The notes beneath the pieces are model-generated. The model made no database searches and had not been told where the DNA came from. It saw nothing but the letters and a program-made list of their open reading frames with translations. A program made the translations under genes and the position numbers. DNA of 64,000 bases from Datura wrightii (lineage: Eukaryota; Streptophyta; Magnoliopsida; Solanales; Solanaceae). The stretch spans positions 1,656,501 to 1,720,500 of the forward strand of contig JASDFA010000008.1 in the NCBI GenBank assembly GCA_035772735.1, written 5' to 3'. Positions 46,284-56,610 of the stretch are shown here, piece after piece (the stretch's first letter is position 1; the number at the start of each line of letters is the position of its first letter).

Positions 46284-47710
46284 TTGTATTTTTGGAACTT
46301 TATTGGATTCATTCGAAGGTTTTTGTTGCCGTGTTTCTTTTTCCTCAGGCATGATATCTAGTAGAACCGACATGTTTAGAATTTTATTTTTGTGTTTCTA
46401 TTCAATTAGAAAGTATCTTAGGAGAACTTGGCTAATAAATTGCACTAGTTTTGAATTTGTGAAAATTGATCATGTTTAAAATTTTTTGATGGTTAGCTAT
46501 GTACTTGTTGATTGCAAAGCATGATTTCTATGGATCTTTTTATGTCATTTAGTATATTAGCATGAGTAGCTCTTGTTACCCATGTATAAACTGGACCAGT
46601 AGAATAAAGCAAGACATGTACCATGAGTGAGTGAGGTCTAATACCTAGTTCAATACTGCATAAAGGATCTAGAACTTGCCCAATTGGTCTTTACATAGGT
46701 TTTAGGATATTTGATTAGGAAAGAATCATAGACCATTTTTGTTTAGCCTATTTCTAGCTTAAACGACCCTACCAAAATGATATGATTCCCTTGATCCCCG
46801 ATTTTGAGCCTTAAATGAACCATTTTTCTTTGATTAACCAATTAACTATACCAATTTTTTTAATTAAGCCCTGGTCTCTCCTTGGATATTGTGAACCTCA
46901 GCATAAGCGAAATGCCTAAGTTGAGGGTGGCTAGAGTAGGGGTGCATAAATCTTGGGGAGGTGAAAAAGGAAGAGAAAAGAAAAAGGATTAAAAATGAGG
47001 TATGGTGTGACAAAATAAGAAGAAAAGAAAAAAGAGAGAAAAATTGAAAAAGAAGAAACAAAAAGAGAAAGTTGAAATGCCATACAAGTGCATAAAGAAT
47101 GGTGAAAGGGAGGAAAAAGTTGAAAAAGCAAAAAAGGTGAAAAATTAAAAAAATGGAGCCACATGTATGTAGTACCAAGGAGGGGTTTAGTCACTAAAAA
47201 TATTTCATATCTACCATACCCATCCCGAAAGCCTACATTACAAGCCGAATCAAGTCCTATAGTGATCCTAGTCTGACCATCTGACAAGCCAAAGTAGAGA
47301 AAATAAGAGCAAACCTATGGTATCTGATATGCAGTATTTGGAATTTCTTTGTGAGAGTGAGAGTCTTACTTGTTCAGTCCCATATTTCATATTTTTTTAT
47401 GTTTGTGAGTGGGGAACTTCATTTGCTGTGAGGGTACATGGTTTGTGTTTAATTCTACTAGTTGTCTGTGTGAAAAGCATTGGTGATGACTTGACATATC
47501 TTGATCCCTGTTTATCATATTTTGTGGATGCTTGATGTGCATATGTTGATTTGATTGACAGAAAAAAGGTCAAAAGCTGTTTAAGTTATGGTGCAAATCT
47601 TGATTGATTGTTGGCTATAGTATCCTAGGTTTATTTTCTAGTTAAGCTTCGTATTTAGTTTTTTTGTTTTCTTTGTCTGAGGACATGCAAAAGTCGTAAG
47701 TTGAAGGTCT
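46284..47710 (+). other. Element A 3' non-coding tail with purine-rich block
   Basis: Alignable by eye to B's tail (55190-56610): shared ATATCTAGTAGAACYGAYATG, GCCTAAGTTGAGGGTGGCT, then a 200-bp strongly purine-rich block (46955-47155), then CCTACATTACAAGCCGA and AAGTCCTATAGTGATCCT. No coding potential; long minus-strand frames here are shadows of the purine tract. Confidence 0.6.
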
Positions 47711-48305
47711 TGATGTATTGTGAGTTTACAACACTTTCGACGCTTAAAACTGAAAAAATAACATGGACTTAGGTATGTTTATACGGATGTGAGGTACTTT
47801 TACTCTGTTTTCAGGGAAAATAGGTGTGGAGCAAAAATATGCAAAAGATGCATAAAAGTGCAGAAAATCAGCCAAGTACAATCTCAGTACGTGTTGTACC
47901 TTAATTGTACGAGTCATACTGAGAATTGTGGTGAAAATTAGAAGGCTGGAATAAGAGGAAGGCAATGTAGGACTCTTGGTACGAGCTGTACCAAGATGGT
48001 ACAAGCCGTAATTGGAGTCATGAAAATCTTTAGAGAAATTTGTACAATGCAGTCTCTTGGTACATGTGGGACCCACAAATTGTAACAACCAATTATGACC
48101 CGTACCATGAGCCGTGGTGAGCTTCAGTGATAATTAAAGACTTGCCAGAACTTTAGATGCAACAAGAAACTACGAGTCATAGGAGAAAGGTACAAGGCGT
48201 ATCACAACACTTGTGAAAAACTTCAGAAGATGTTCAAGTTCTCAGGGCCAAGCGACGGATGGATTGTATGTCTCGTAGGACCATGGTATGAATCGTACTA
48301 GCTTC
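47711..48305 (+). repeat. Element A 3' LTR, truncated
   Basis: Starts TGATGTATTGTGAGTTTACA and shares ACTTTCGACGCTTAAAAC and GGTATGTTTATA with the start of B's LTR. Only about 595 bp are left before B begins. The rest may lie beyond B if B inserted here. Confidence 0.65.
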
Positions 48306-49932
48306 TGATGTGCCGTAATTTTATGAAACTTTCGACGCTTAAAACCAAGAAATCATGCACATTCCAGGTATGTTTATATGGGTATAAGGTAATTTGTGCT
48401 TAATGTGCAGGAAAGCAGGTCTGGAAGTTATTTTGGGTCGAATTAATGAGAAAAACAACTAAAAGGTGACTTCTAGGCACTTAATGAGTCGTTGGAAGGA
48501 GGCACGACCCGTCACTTGAGACGTTGGCAAAAAGATGAAGTCTTGAAAAAGTGACACAGTGCACTTGACGAGTTGGAGGAACGAATCGTTACAAATTGTA
48601 ACGAGTCGTGAGGTCAACCATTAGCATTTGAAGAGAAAACTTTATCTAAGTTTCAAGTGGAGTTAACAACTGACATCACGAGTCGTCTCCTGAAGGAACG
48701 ACTTGTTGGCAAGTTACTAGAGTTGTCCATGAAATGCACTTGAATTTCTGAGAAAGTGGACCACGAGAGACCTAATGACTCGTGCTAAGGCATGGCGAGC
48801 CATTAGGTGACCCATATCCAAGCCTGGGTAAGCTGCTGAGGACGATTTATTTAAAGCAAGGGACGACTCTTTAGAAGGCCTAACGATCTGTCACATGGCC
48901 CGTTGTCATTGCCGACCTGGTTTCAAGATTTATTTAGGAAAATGATTTCTTTGTATTATAAATACCCAGTGTTAGGTTTATTTAAAGGAGGTTGTGGAGA
49001 ACGTTTAGAAACCAATTTTGAGAAGAATCTTGAGCAATTTTTGTGAGAAAGTTTTCGTACAATTGTTCTTGGTTTAAGATACGAAAGCTACATTGGAAAA
49101 TTTATTCAATCTACTTGGTTTTTCTTCTACAATACTTTGTAAGTTGCAATTACGATTTCTTCTATATTTTGTGATTGTAATAACACAAACATGAGTAGCT
49201 AAACCCATAAACTAGGTTTGTGGGAACCAAGATGAATTAACACACATAGGTAAAAATACTTAGTGATTCTTGAACGAAGTTTTATGCATGTATTGTTTTC
49301 CCTTCGTTTTAATTGATTCTTGACGGTTGCAAACGTTAGGATTTTCCTTATTCTTACTTACCAGATCAAGGAGGTAAAGAATAGGAAAAAGGGATTAACA
49401 ATAGAGATTTGAGGCTACCAACCCTCATCTAATAGCTTGAACTTGTCCGAGGAATAGCTAATCCGATATTAAGGGTAAGGGTAAATTAAAGAACACCCGT
49501 ATACTAACCAAGTTGTGTGGTGAAAATCACCTAGATAAGGGACCAAACATTTAGGTGAACTTAACTTACCAATATTGCATGTTAAACACCAGAAAAGATC
49601 ACTAATGTATAATCCTTGTGGTTATGAAATCTTGCGGAACACAATCCTAGTCTAGTTGTAAATTGAATACAAATCCAATTTAATACAAGCATTCATTAAT
49701 TTTACTTTTGTTATTAGTCCATATTTTTTCCCCCTTCGGAAATAAGTCAATCAATAGTAGTAGTTATTCGCATTAACCTAAGTCCTTACCATATTCTCTG
49801 TGGGATCGACCTCAACCTTTGTTGGGTTCTATATTTGATTCCCTGTGGGATCGACCTCAACCTTTGTTGGGTTCTATATTTGACAATTGACTGCTTATAT
49901 CTTAATTGTGAGGTGTAATTTGGGCGACATCA
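48306..49932 (+). repeat. Element B 5' LTR
   Basis: TG start (TGATGTGCCGTAATTTTATG) and CA end (GGGCGACATCA). It includes an ACGAGTCGT array at 48470-48910 and, near its end, a tandem repeat of TGGGATCGACCTCAACCTTT units (49801 and 49846) shared with the LTR remnant of A. 1627 bp. Confidence 0.75.
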
Positions 49933-49937
49933 AATTT

Positions 49938-49954
49938 TGGCGCTGTTGCCGGGA
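49938..49954 (+). other. Element B primer-binding site (Asp-tRNA type)
   Basis: TGGCGCTGTTGCCGGGA, five bases after the LTR. Matches the Athila-type Asp-tRNA site apart from one transition. Confidence 0.8.
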
Positions 49955-50062
49955 ATACGGCTAAGCCTTTTGTTAATTGTGTTAACTTTACTATTGGTTC
50001 TTATTTCTTTGTTTTATTTTTCATTTATTGTTTTGGTTGCTTAAAAGGTCTTACGTTTGTGC

Positions 50063-51780
50063 ATGCCCGATATTAGAAGTCAAGGAAATCCCTTGATACC
50101 AATCGATCACGAACTTGAAGCTCGGCTAGAAATCGCGAGTTAGCCAGAGTTGCTGAAGAGCAGCATCTAGTTGCAGAAACTGAAAGTGCTAGACGACCTA
50201 GAGGTCCATAGCACTAGCAACATCGATATTTTGATGAGGAAGATGATGCAGACATAGATGAAGCTTGTGCCACTGGAGCAATAGTTCCTCCTACGTTGCC
50301 TGCTGGGGAAAAGATCGATATTACAAGTGCAATGATTCAATTACTGAATATTAAGGGAATATTTTCAGGTCATGCATCCGATAATGCCTATGCACACTTG
50401 ACAAATTTCATGGGTATATGCAAGGCATACAAGCAGTCGGGGGTCAGCCAGGACGCAATCAAATTGAGGTTATTTCCATTTTCTCTTGGGAGTGAGGCGA
50501 TGATGTGGTTGGCTGAGCTTCCGAATGACTCCATCACTACTAGGGGAGAGCTCAAGAGATCTTTTCTTGAAAGGTTCTTCCCACCATCCAAGGCGTTGCA
50601 GCTAAAGGATGAAATATACAACTTCAGGCAGCTAAATTATGAGGCACTCCATGAGACCTGGCTGTGGTTCAACAAAAAGCTCAAAAAGGTGCCAAACCAC
50701 AGGATTCCGAATGATACACTGTTGGAGATCTTTTAACGGTCCCTGAATGGAAATACAAAGGCGGTTGCTGATACCGTCTCAAGAGGATCCTTCACGAGTC
50801 ATACATATGCAGAGGCTGCAGAGTTGCTGGACAGGATTACGAAAACCAACCGAGTGTGGCACACTAGAGAGTTGGAGGTTCCGACTGGTTCTTATATGGT
50901 TGGTATGTTTGCCGAACATTGGAGAAAAAATGAAGAGCGTGACCAGGATATTGCAGAGATCAAGAACACCATGGGATTGCGTGCTAAGAACTTAATGGGA
51001 ATGGGAGAAGAAAAGTGAACACTGTAGGTTCTCAGGGTAAGGTTCCGAGAAATGATGGGTGCTAGTTTGAGTCTGAAGAAGATGTTAACTACTTGAATGA
51101 TCTGAGGATGGGTTTCCAGACCAACACCCAGTGGTCTAACCAAGACTCTTGGTGTCAAGGTCAAGGTAACCAAAGTCGGAACTTCTACAAGGATAATAAT
51201 TTCAACCGGGGCCAATACCGAGGCAATGGGGACTGGAAAAAGCGAGAGGAGTTTAAAAATGATAGGGGTGGTCTGTATGTTCCTCCATAGAACCGAGAGC
51301 CAGATTCAAGAGGTTCAAGGGTCGAAGATATGCTTTCCAAAGTGCTTAAGCAGATGGAGGCAACAGACAACCACTTTAAGGAGTTCCGCACTGATATTTC
51401 AGGTTTGAAACAAAAGGTGGAGTCACATGCTGTGGCAATCAGGAAAATTGAGCAGCAAATGAGTCAGATGTCTATTGTAGTGAATCAAAAGCAGAAATGC
51501 ACACTTCCCAGTAATACTATTCAAAATCCAAAAAATGACGGTCACTGCATGGCTGTCACTACTAGGAGCGTGAAGGCCACAGTTGATCCACCGAGGCCAG
51601 TCGTAGTTGAAGAGCCAGAAAGGCCCGGGTTGATAAATGATGATGATGTAGTGGATATTGAAAAACCAAATTTGGTTGGGAACTCAGAGCTCACAACAAT
51701 TCCTAGACCACCTCCTGCTTACCCCCAACGCTTGAAGAAGAAAGCTGAAGATGGAAAATATCAGAAGTTTTCTCTATGCT
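50063..51780 (+). pseudogene. Element B gag remnant
   Basis: Begins MPDIRSQGNPLIPID, parallel to A. The capsid-like domain is open in 50296-50736: IQLLNIKGIFSGHASDNAYA, GVSQDAIKLRLFPFSLGSEA, ELKRSFLERFFPPSKALQLK. Downstream are a Gln/Asn/Arg-rich part (51093-51290), GGLYVPP, and a coiled-coil-like AIRKIEQQMSQMS. Stops at 50734 (TAA for a tyrosine codon), 51061 and 51288 (TAG, likely from CAG). No zinc knuckle seen, as in A. Confidence 0.8.
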
Positions 51781-52412
51781 CAAGCAACTGTCGGTGAATA
51801 TCCCATTGGTGGAGGCACTTGAGAAAATGCCTGGATAAGCCAAATTTATGAAGGACCTCATCACTAGAAGGAGAACTGTAAGTTTGAAACTGGCTGATAA
51901 TCTGCACCACTGTAGTGCCATCACTACCAGGGTCCTAGCATAAAAGAAGGAAGACCCAGGTGCGTTTACTATACCTTGCACCATTGGGGAGGTTGAGTTT
52001 GCAAGAGCACTTTGTGACTTGGGAGCTAGCATAAATCTGATGCTGCTAGCAGTATTTAAAGTTAGGCTTGGGAACCCCCACACCGACTTCGATGTGGCTA
52101 CTGATGGCTGACCGAACAGTTACAAAGCCGGTGGAGATTTTGTTTGATGTGCTAGTTAAAGTGGATAAGTTCATATTCCTAGTAGACTTTGTGATTATAG
52201 ACTGTGAAGTCGATTCAGAGGTCTCCATTATTTTGGGGCAACCATTCCTTGCAACAGGTAGGGCCCTAGTTGATGTAAAAGTAAGGCAGTTGAAATTTCA
52301 GTTAAACAAAGAAGAGGTTACCTTCAGTATTAGCCGGACCATGAAACAACCTAAGGAATTCAGCATTATTTCCATATTGGAGGATGGAGAAGAGTCACTT
52401 GATGAATTATGA
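51781..52412 (+). pseudogene. Element B aspartic protease remnant
   Basis: VNIPLVEALEKMPG precedes a retropepsin-like stretch with CDLGASINLMLLAVFK (D-x-G-A-S catalytic motif kept), then NRTVTKPVEILFDVLVKVDK-like sequence and IILGQPFLATGRALVDV, typical of Athila protease. It ends DGEESLDEL and stop 52410-52412. Stops at 51838 and 51942 interrupt it. Confidence 0.82.
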
Positions 52413-52565
52413 GTAGTCAAGTGACTTGCGTCGTGCCATGACGTTAAATCAGGTGCTGCATGGGAGGCAACCAATGGAGGTGTTTTTGGTGAAGTCTGAG
52501 TAGCTAAAACACCCACATCGTGCCGTGACGTTAAATCAAACGCTTCTTGAGAGGCAACCCAAGTT
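52413..52565 (+). ncRNA. Candidate structured RNA module (B copy)
   Basis: Same architecture as 42409-42560: motif copies at 52428-52473 and 52515-52562 (GCGTCGTGCCATGACGTTAA, then GGGAGGCAACC) flanking a hairpin. The stem is GGTGTTTT/AAAACACC (52479-52486, 52506-52513) and the loop has TGGTGAAGTCTGAGTA. Stem bases differ from A but pair perfectly; the loop is nearly unchanged. This is the pattern expected for a conserved RNA structure. Confidence 0.5.
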
Positions 52566-53804
52566 GTAAATGTAATAAAAAGTTAGTGTTAACATTTGTT
52601 GATGGGTGGAGGTGAATAAGATGGAAAATCTGAAGTTGGAACCAAAAACTGGAACTTCAGTTCGGTGTAGAAAAATCACAGGATGAGTCGTCGCCTGATT
52701 TGACGACCCGTTTAGTCAGTCGTGAAAAGAACTGCAAAAAAAAGGGGAGCATCGAGTGACTTCATGAGTTGTTCCTCAAGGGAACAAATTGTTTAGCCTC
52801 CCGTCAAGTACACTGGATCAAAGGTTAAACTTAAAGAAAAAGGTTGATGACGAATCACTCAACGAATCGTTGGGAAACCAAATGAGTTGTCAAGTGATCC
52901 GTCCTAAAACTATAACAGGCAAAGGACCACGATTCAGGGAACGACTCGTTGGGTAACACCAAGAGTCGTTACGTGAGTCGTCAAGTCCCCAGGTAAGTTG
53001 ACCTAACTCGACCCACAAATGTAAATGGGAATAAGTTAATAATTAAAATTAAAGAACCCCATTGCATAATAATTAAAATTAAAGAACCCCATTGCATCAA
53101 TTACTCCCCGTTAAAAATCACTTCAAATTTCCCTTTTCTCTTCTTTCCCTTCTTCACGCGAACCCATCGATCATAGGCAACACTAAAAGGAACATCATCG
53201 CTGCACACTCACTCACAGAAGCACAATCAACTGCTAAAGCATTCCATCTTTGAAAAATTACATTGTAAGTGCTCTTCCCCACACAAACACTTTGATTAAG
53301 GGTTGCATTCCATCAAGAAATTTTAAAGACCCATGAATGATTGAGCTTCAATGACTTTTCAATTTATATTGTGTTTCTACTTGTCTTGTGATGTAAATAA
53401 ACCCTAGGGAGTACAGAATATTGAGTTTCCATCATGAAATCACCTGGGTAGAGATTTAATAAAAGGTGTGTATTTGTGGAATTTGAAATTGGAAAGAAGA
53501 AGACGATGAATAGGAACTCTTGAGCACGAGCCACATCACGAGTCGTCATGTAGCCCCTGGTGACTGGGAAAAATAAACTACTGAGGTAGTGTACTTAACG
53601 AGTGACCTAATGACTCGTTGCCTTTGGTAACTACTCATTGGGACAAATCATCAAGTACACTAGAACTATTTGAAAAATGTTCAGCCTGGGGTAACGAGTG
53701 ACCTCACGAATCGTTGTCAGATGCAACGACTCATTTAGTCACCCGTCAGGACCACTGGCACTAGTTAAAAATATTTTCTATTTCATCTCCTTTTGTGTAC
53801 TAAC
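52566..53804 (+). other. Element B spacer with ACGAGTCGT words and a tandem repeat
   Basis: Word clusters at 52680-52990 and 53530-53760 (ACGACTCGTTGGG, GACGAATCACTCAACGAATC). An exact 30-base tandem duplication starts at 53037 and 53067 (AATTAAAATTAAAGAACCCC). Non-coding. Confidence 0.6.
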
Positions 53805-54846
53805 ATGGCTTCCACAGGCACAATGGCTCCACGAGGCACACCAAAGAAGGGTCCAACCAAAAAGTAGGTACCTGAGCACAGTCAACCATCATACAGAAGG
53901 TTGCAAGATGATCCATCCTCCTCTGAAGAGTCGAGTGGCTTTGAAGAGGAATATGAGGTATCGGAAGAACAACTGCTGTGGAGGACGACCAGGGCTAGGG
54001 CTCAACAAAGTTCAAATCCGACAGCCCTGGTCGACACTCCCACTCCACTAGTAAGAGATCTTCCCAGCCGCACAAATGAAAGCACTAGGCCAGTTGCTGT
54101 ACTAGTTAGGGAGGCTCCCACAGTTGGACACAATACAGAAAGAGTTGATGGGTTGCATGCCCAGTGAGGGGACTCGGACAATGAGCTGACTGAGACATTG
54201 GAAACATCGAATGAGCAACTGCGAAATGTGAGGAGATGGTGTGTCCACGACATGCGGGCTATATACAATCAGGATATTGCTCCAAATGACAAAGGCAATC
54301 CGAAGCGGAGCATTTATGAGGAGCCAAGGATAATCACCACCGATTTGAAAGACTTGCCAGAGCTACAGGTAGTATTTGAAAAATACAAGTTTGGGTGGTT
54401 GACAGAGCCTTCAAGCAGCTATAGCCCATGCCTACTTCGCGAGTTCTATGCAGCATATGCAGCCACCTTGCAGCGATTGGCACTAGGAGGCCAGGATTGG
54501 AAGAAGCGGCCTGCTTTAAATCAAATAATGGTGCATGAGACCTCAGTTGACATATCTGAGGAAACGATTTCCAGGATGCTGTACGGGCCAGAATATCGAG
54601 CCCCGATGAACATGACAGAGTTTGATCACAAGGTATTCGAGTTGCAGAAAGTCAATTATGTTTAGATGGTATGCAGAGCTGGGAGAATTACGATCTGAGG
54701 TGCAGGACTTGGCTGCACGACAGACAGCTGCGGTACCTCCACCGTTCCTCCCTGTGATCGATGATAAGTTTAAGGAGGAGGTACCACCGATTTTTGATTT
54801 CATCACGGAGGAGCCGGTGGCACATGCAAAGGGGAAGAGGCCTTAG
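53805..54846 (+). pseudogene. Element B ORF2, 'putative plant transposon protein' type
   Basis: The ATG at 53805 (MASTGTMAPRGTPKKGPTKK) fits the start. TAG 53865 and TGA 54165 interrupt an otherwise continuous frame. The conserved domain is open in 54198-54665: MRAIYNQDIAPNDKGNPKRS, EKYKFGWLTEPSSSYSPCLL, REFYAAYAATLQRLALGGQD, VHETSVDISEETISRMLYGP. After a frameshift, SEVQDLAARQTAAVPPPF follows to a stop at 54844-54846. The domain is common in nightshade and legume genomes as 'plant transposon protein'; its biochemical role is unknown to me. Better preserved than A's copy. Confidence 0.7.
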
Positions 54847-55140
54847 AGGAGGCAGTGATGATGTTGATACATCTCTGCTTCATTAGCAAAAACAAGAGCG
54901 GAGTGAGATAGAGAGAGTGCTGCATGAATCAAGAGAGGGGGCTCGATTGAGAGCCGAGACTGAGGCATCGAGAGCTCGTGGTGAAGGAACGAGCTCAGTT
55001 GGATCTGAGAATGTGCTGGTTCAAGCATGCAATATTAGAGTTGATGTTGGAGGCGTATTTACACCCTCCACCGACCAGGTAGCTGACTCTAGGTCGCACA
55101 AGTATGTTTCCTATTCCCTTAGTTTTTTTCTTGTATATAT

Positions 55141-55187
55141 ATGCGTCGAGGACGATGCATATTTTTTTTGATGGGGGTGGGGAGGGA
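55141..55187 (+). other. Hairpin plus polypurine-like tract (B)
   Basis: ATGCGTCGAGGACGATGCAT can fold as CGTC/GACG capped by GAG with ATG/CAT outside and a small bulge; GATGGGGGTGGGGAGGGAT follows. It is the positional counterpart of 46238-46283. Confidence 0.5.
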
Positions 55188-55189
55188 TA

Positions 55190-56610
55190 CCTGTGCATTA
55201 TATTTTGCTGAACATTACTCGAGGGTTTTTCTTGCCGGATATCTTTTCCCTTGGGTGTCCCATATCTAGTAGAACTGATATGTTTAGGAGTTTATTTTAT
55301 GTTTTTGTTTTGTGTGTCAGTCGGAATAAAGTTAGGAAAACTGAAAGTAGTCAAGAGCTAAAATTGTTGCTAAAATTGTTTGATATTTTGATTTGATGAT
55401 TTGATACCCCTCCGAAATTTTTTGTATATGTGTATGTGAGAGTGGAAAATGATGACCTTTGTGAATCTTCGCATGGCATTAGAACTGTTAATTTGTTTAC
55501 CATTGTATGGCTGTACCTGAACTAGCGATTAGTGGAATTGATGATGTTAACCGGTGCTATGTGTGCAGGTGAGTTTTGATAGCTGAATTCGATTGTGTGT
55601 GTCAATCTAGAACTTGTGTGGTTAGTCGTACCGAGATAGAGGATAAGGAACTAGGAAAGGATCATAGGCCATTTTTTATTTATGAGTCCAGTTTAGCCTA
55701 AAAGACCTACCAAAGTGAATAAAATACCTTAATCCAAATGTTTGAGCTTAAATTGACCTTTCTTTTTGTTCACACCAATTCACCTGCCTGATTTTATTAT
55801 GAATGAACCTATTTTGGCCCTGGTCCCTCCTTGAACATTGTGAACTTCAACTTAGGCAAATCGCCTAAGTTGAGGGTGGCTATGATAGGGGTGAGTAAGA
55901 AGAGTCGGGTGGAAGTAAAGTTGGGTAATGAAAAAGAAGAAAAAAAGAGCGGGTGCGGTATGCATGATGAAAATAAAAAATAAAAAAAATAAAAAAATTG
56001 GTGTTGTCAAAAACGCAAAAAGATAAAAGAAAAATAATGTGAGACATCAATAAGTTTTTGTTGAATAAGAAGTAACCGCATCCGTAGTGTCTAAAGTAGA
56101 AAAAAGGAAAAAGGGAGAAAATAGAAAAAAAGGTGAAAAGTGGAGTAAAAAGCATAGTGCCAAGGAGGGTTGAGCTACTAAAATCCATATATACCATACC
56201 CAAGCACGAGCCTACGTTACAAGCCGAGAAAGTCCTATAGTGATCCTTGGTACTTGTTTGAAAATCGAGGTATTGAAAGTAAAGGCAAGCCTATGGTATT
56301 GTATGCATACAATTTGATTTTCTTTATGAGCGTGAGTGGATCTCACTTAGTCCCAAGAAAAATTTACCGAGATATTCATATACATATGTGTGAGTGTGGG
56401 ACTTCTTTGAGGTGGAGCAATTGGTCAAAAGGATCGTCTGCAAATTGTTTGGGTTAGTGTTCTGGATTTATGTGCATGGTTCCAGGTGACAGTATTTTGC
56501 CATGTTTCGATTCCTCTGTGTTATGGTTGGAAATTTTGCATATGCATAGTGTTTTGAGTTGATATGACAAGGGAGGGGTTAGAAAAATTGATTTTGATGA
56601 CTGTTGTATT
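55190..56610 (+). other. Element B 3' non-coding tail
   Basis: Parallel to 46284-47710, including CATATCTAGTAGAACTGATA, the purine-rich block (55905-56160) and ACAAGCCGAGAAAGTCCTAT. It ends where element E sequence begins, so B's 3' LTR has been lost or lies elsewhere. Confidence 0.55.

Larger units (their letters stand above)
41498..48305 (+). mobile_element. Element A, right part (gag end, protease, ORF2, partial 3' LTR)
   Basis: Continuation of A after D. The order is: the rest of gag and protease (41498-42408), a structured non-coding module (42409-42560), a spacer with ACGAGTCGT words (to about 44060), a second ORF (44129-46180), a hairpin with purine tract (46238-46283), a 1.4-kb non-coding tail, and a 3' LTR start at 47711 that is cut by the LTR of element B at 48306. 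No RT, RNase H or integrase sequence was found anywhere in A. Confidence 0.8.
48306..56610 (+). mobile_element. Element B, Athila-like element without RT (second copy of the A family)
   Basis: 5' LTR 48306-49932, primer site 49938-49954, gag 50063-51780, protease to 52412, structured module 52413-52565, spacer, ORF2 53805-54846, hairpin and purine tract near 55141-55187, non-coding tail. It then runs into a fragment of element E, so its 3' LTR is missing. Like A it has no RT, RNase H or integrase, so the shared organisation is probably a family trait and not a coincidence of deletion. Confidence 0.8.

Noticed and set aside
46864..47287. Minus-strand frames rich in Phe/Leu/Ser
   Set aside because: They are complements of the purine-rich block in the tail of element A and have no conserved counterpart as protein.
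53698..54051. 117-codon + strand frame overlapping ORF2 of element B
   Set aside because: It is a shifted frame over the start of ORF2; the frame beginning at 53805 shows the continuity with the conserved domain.
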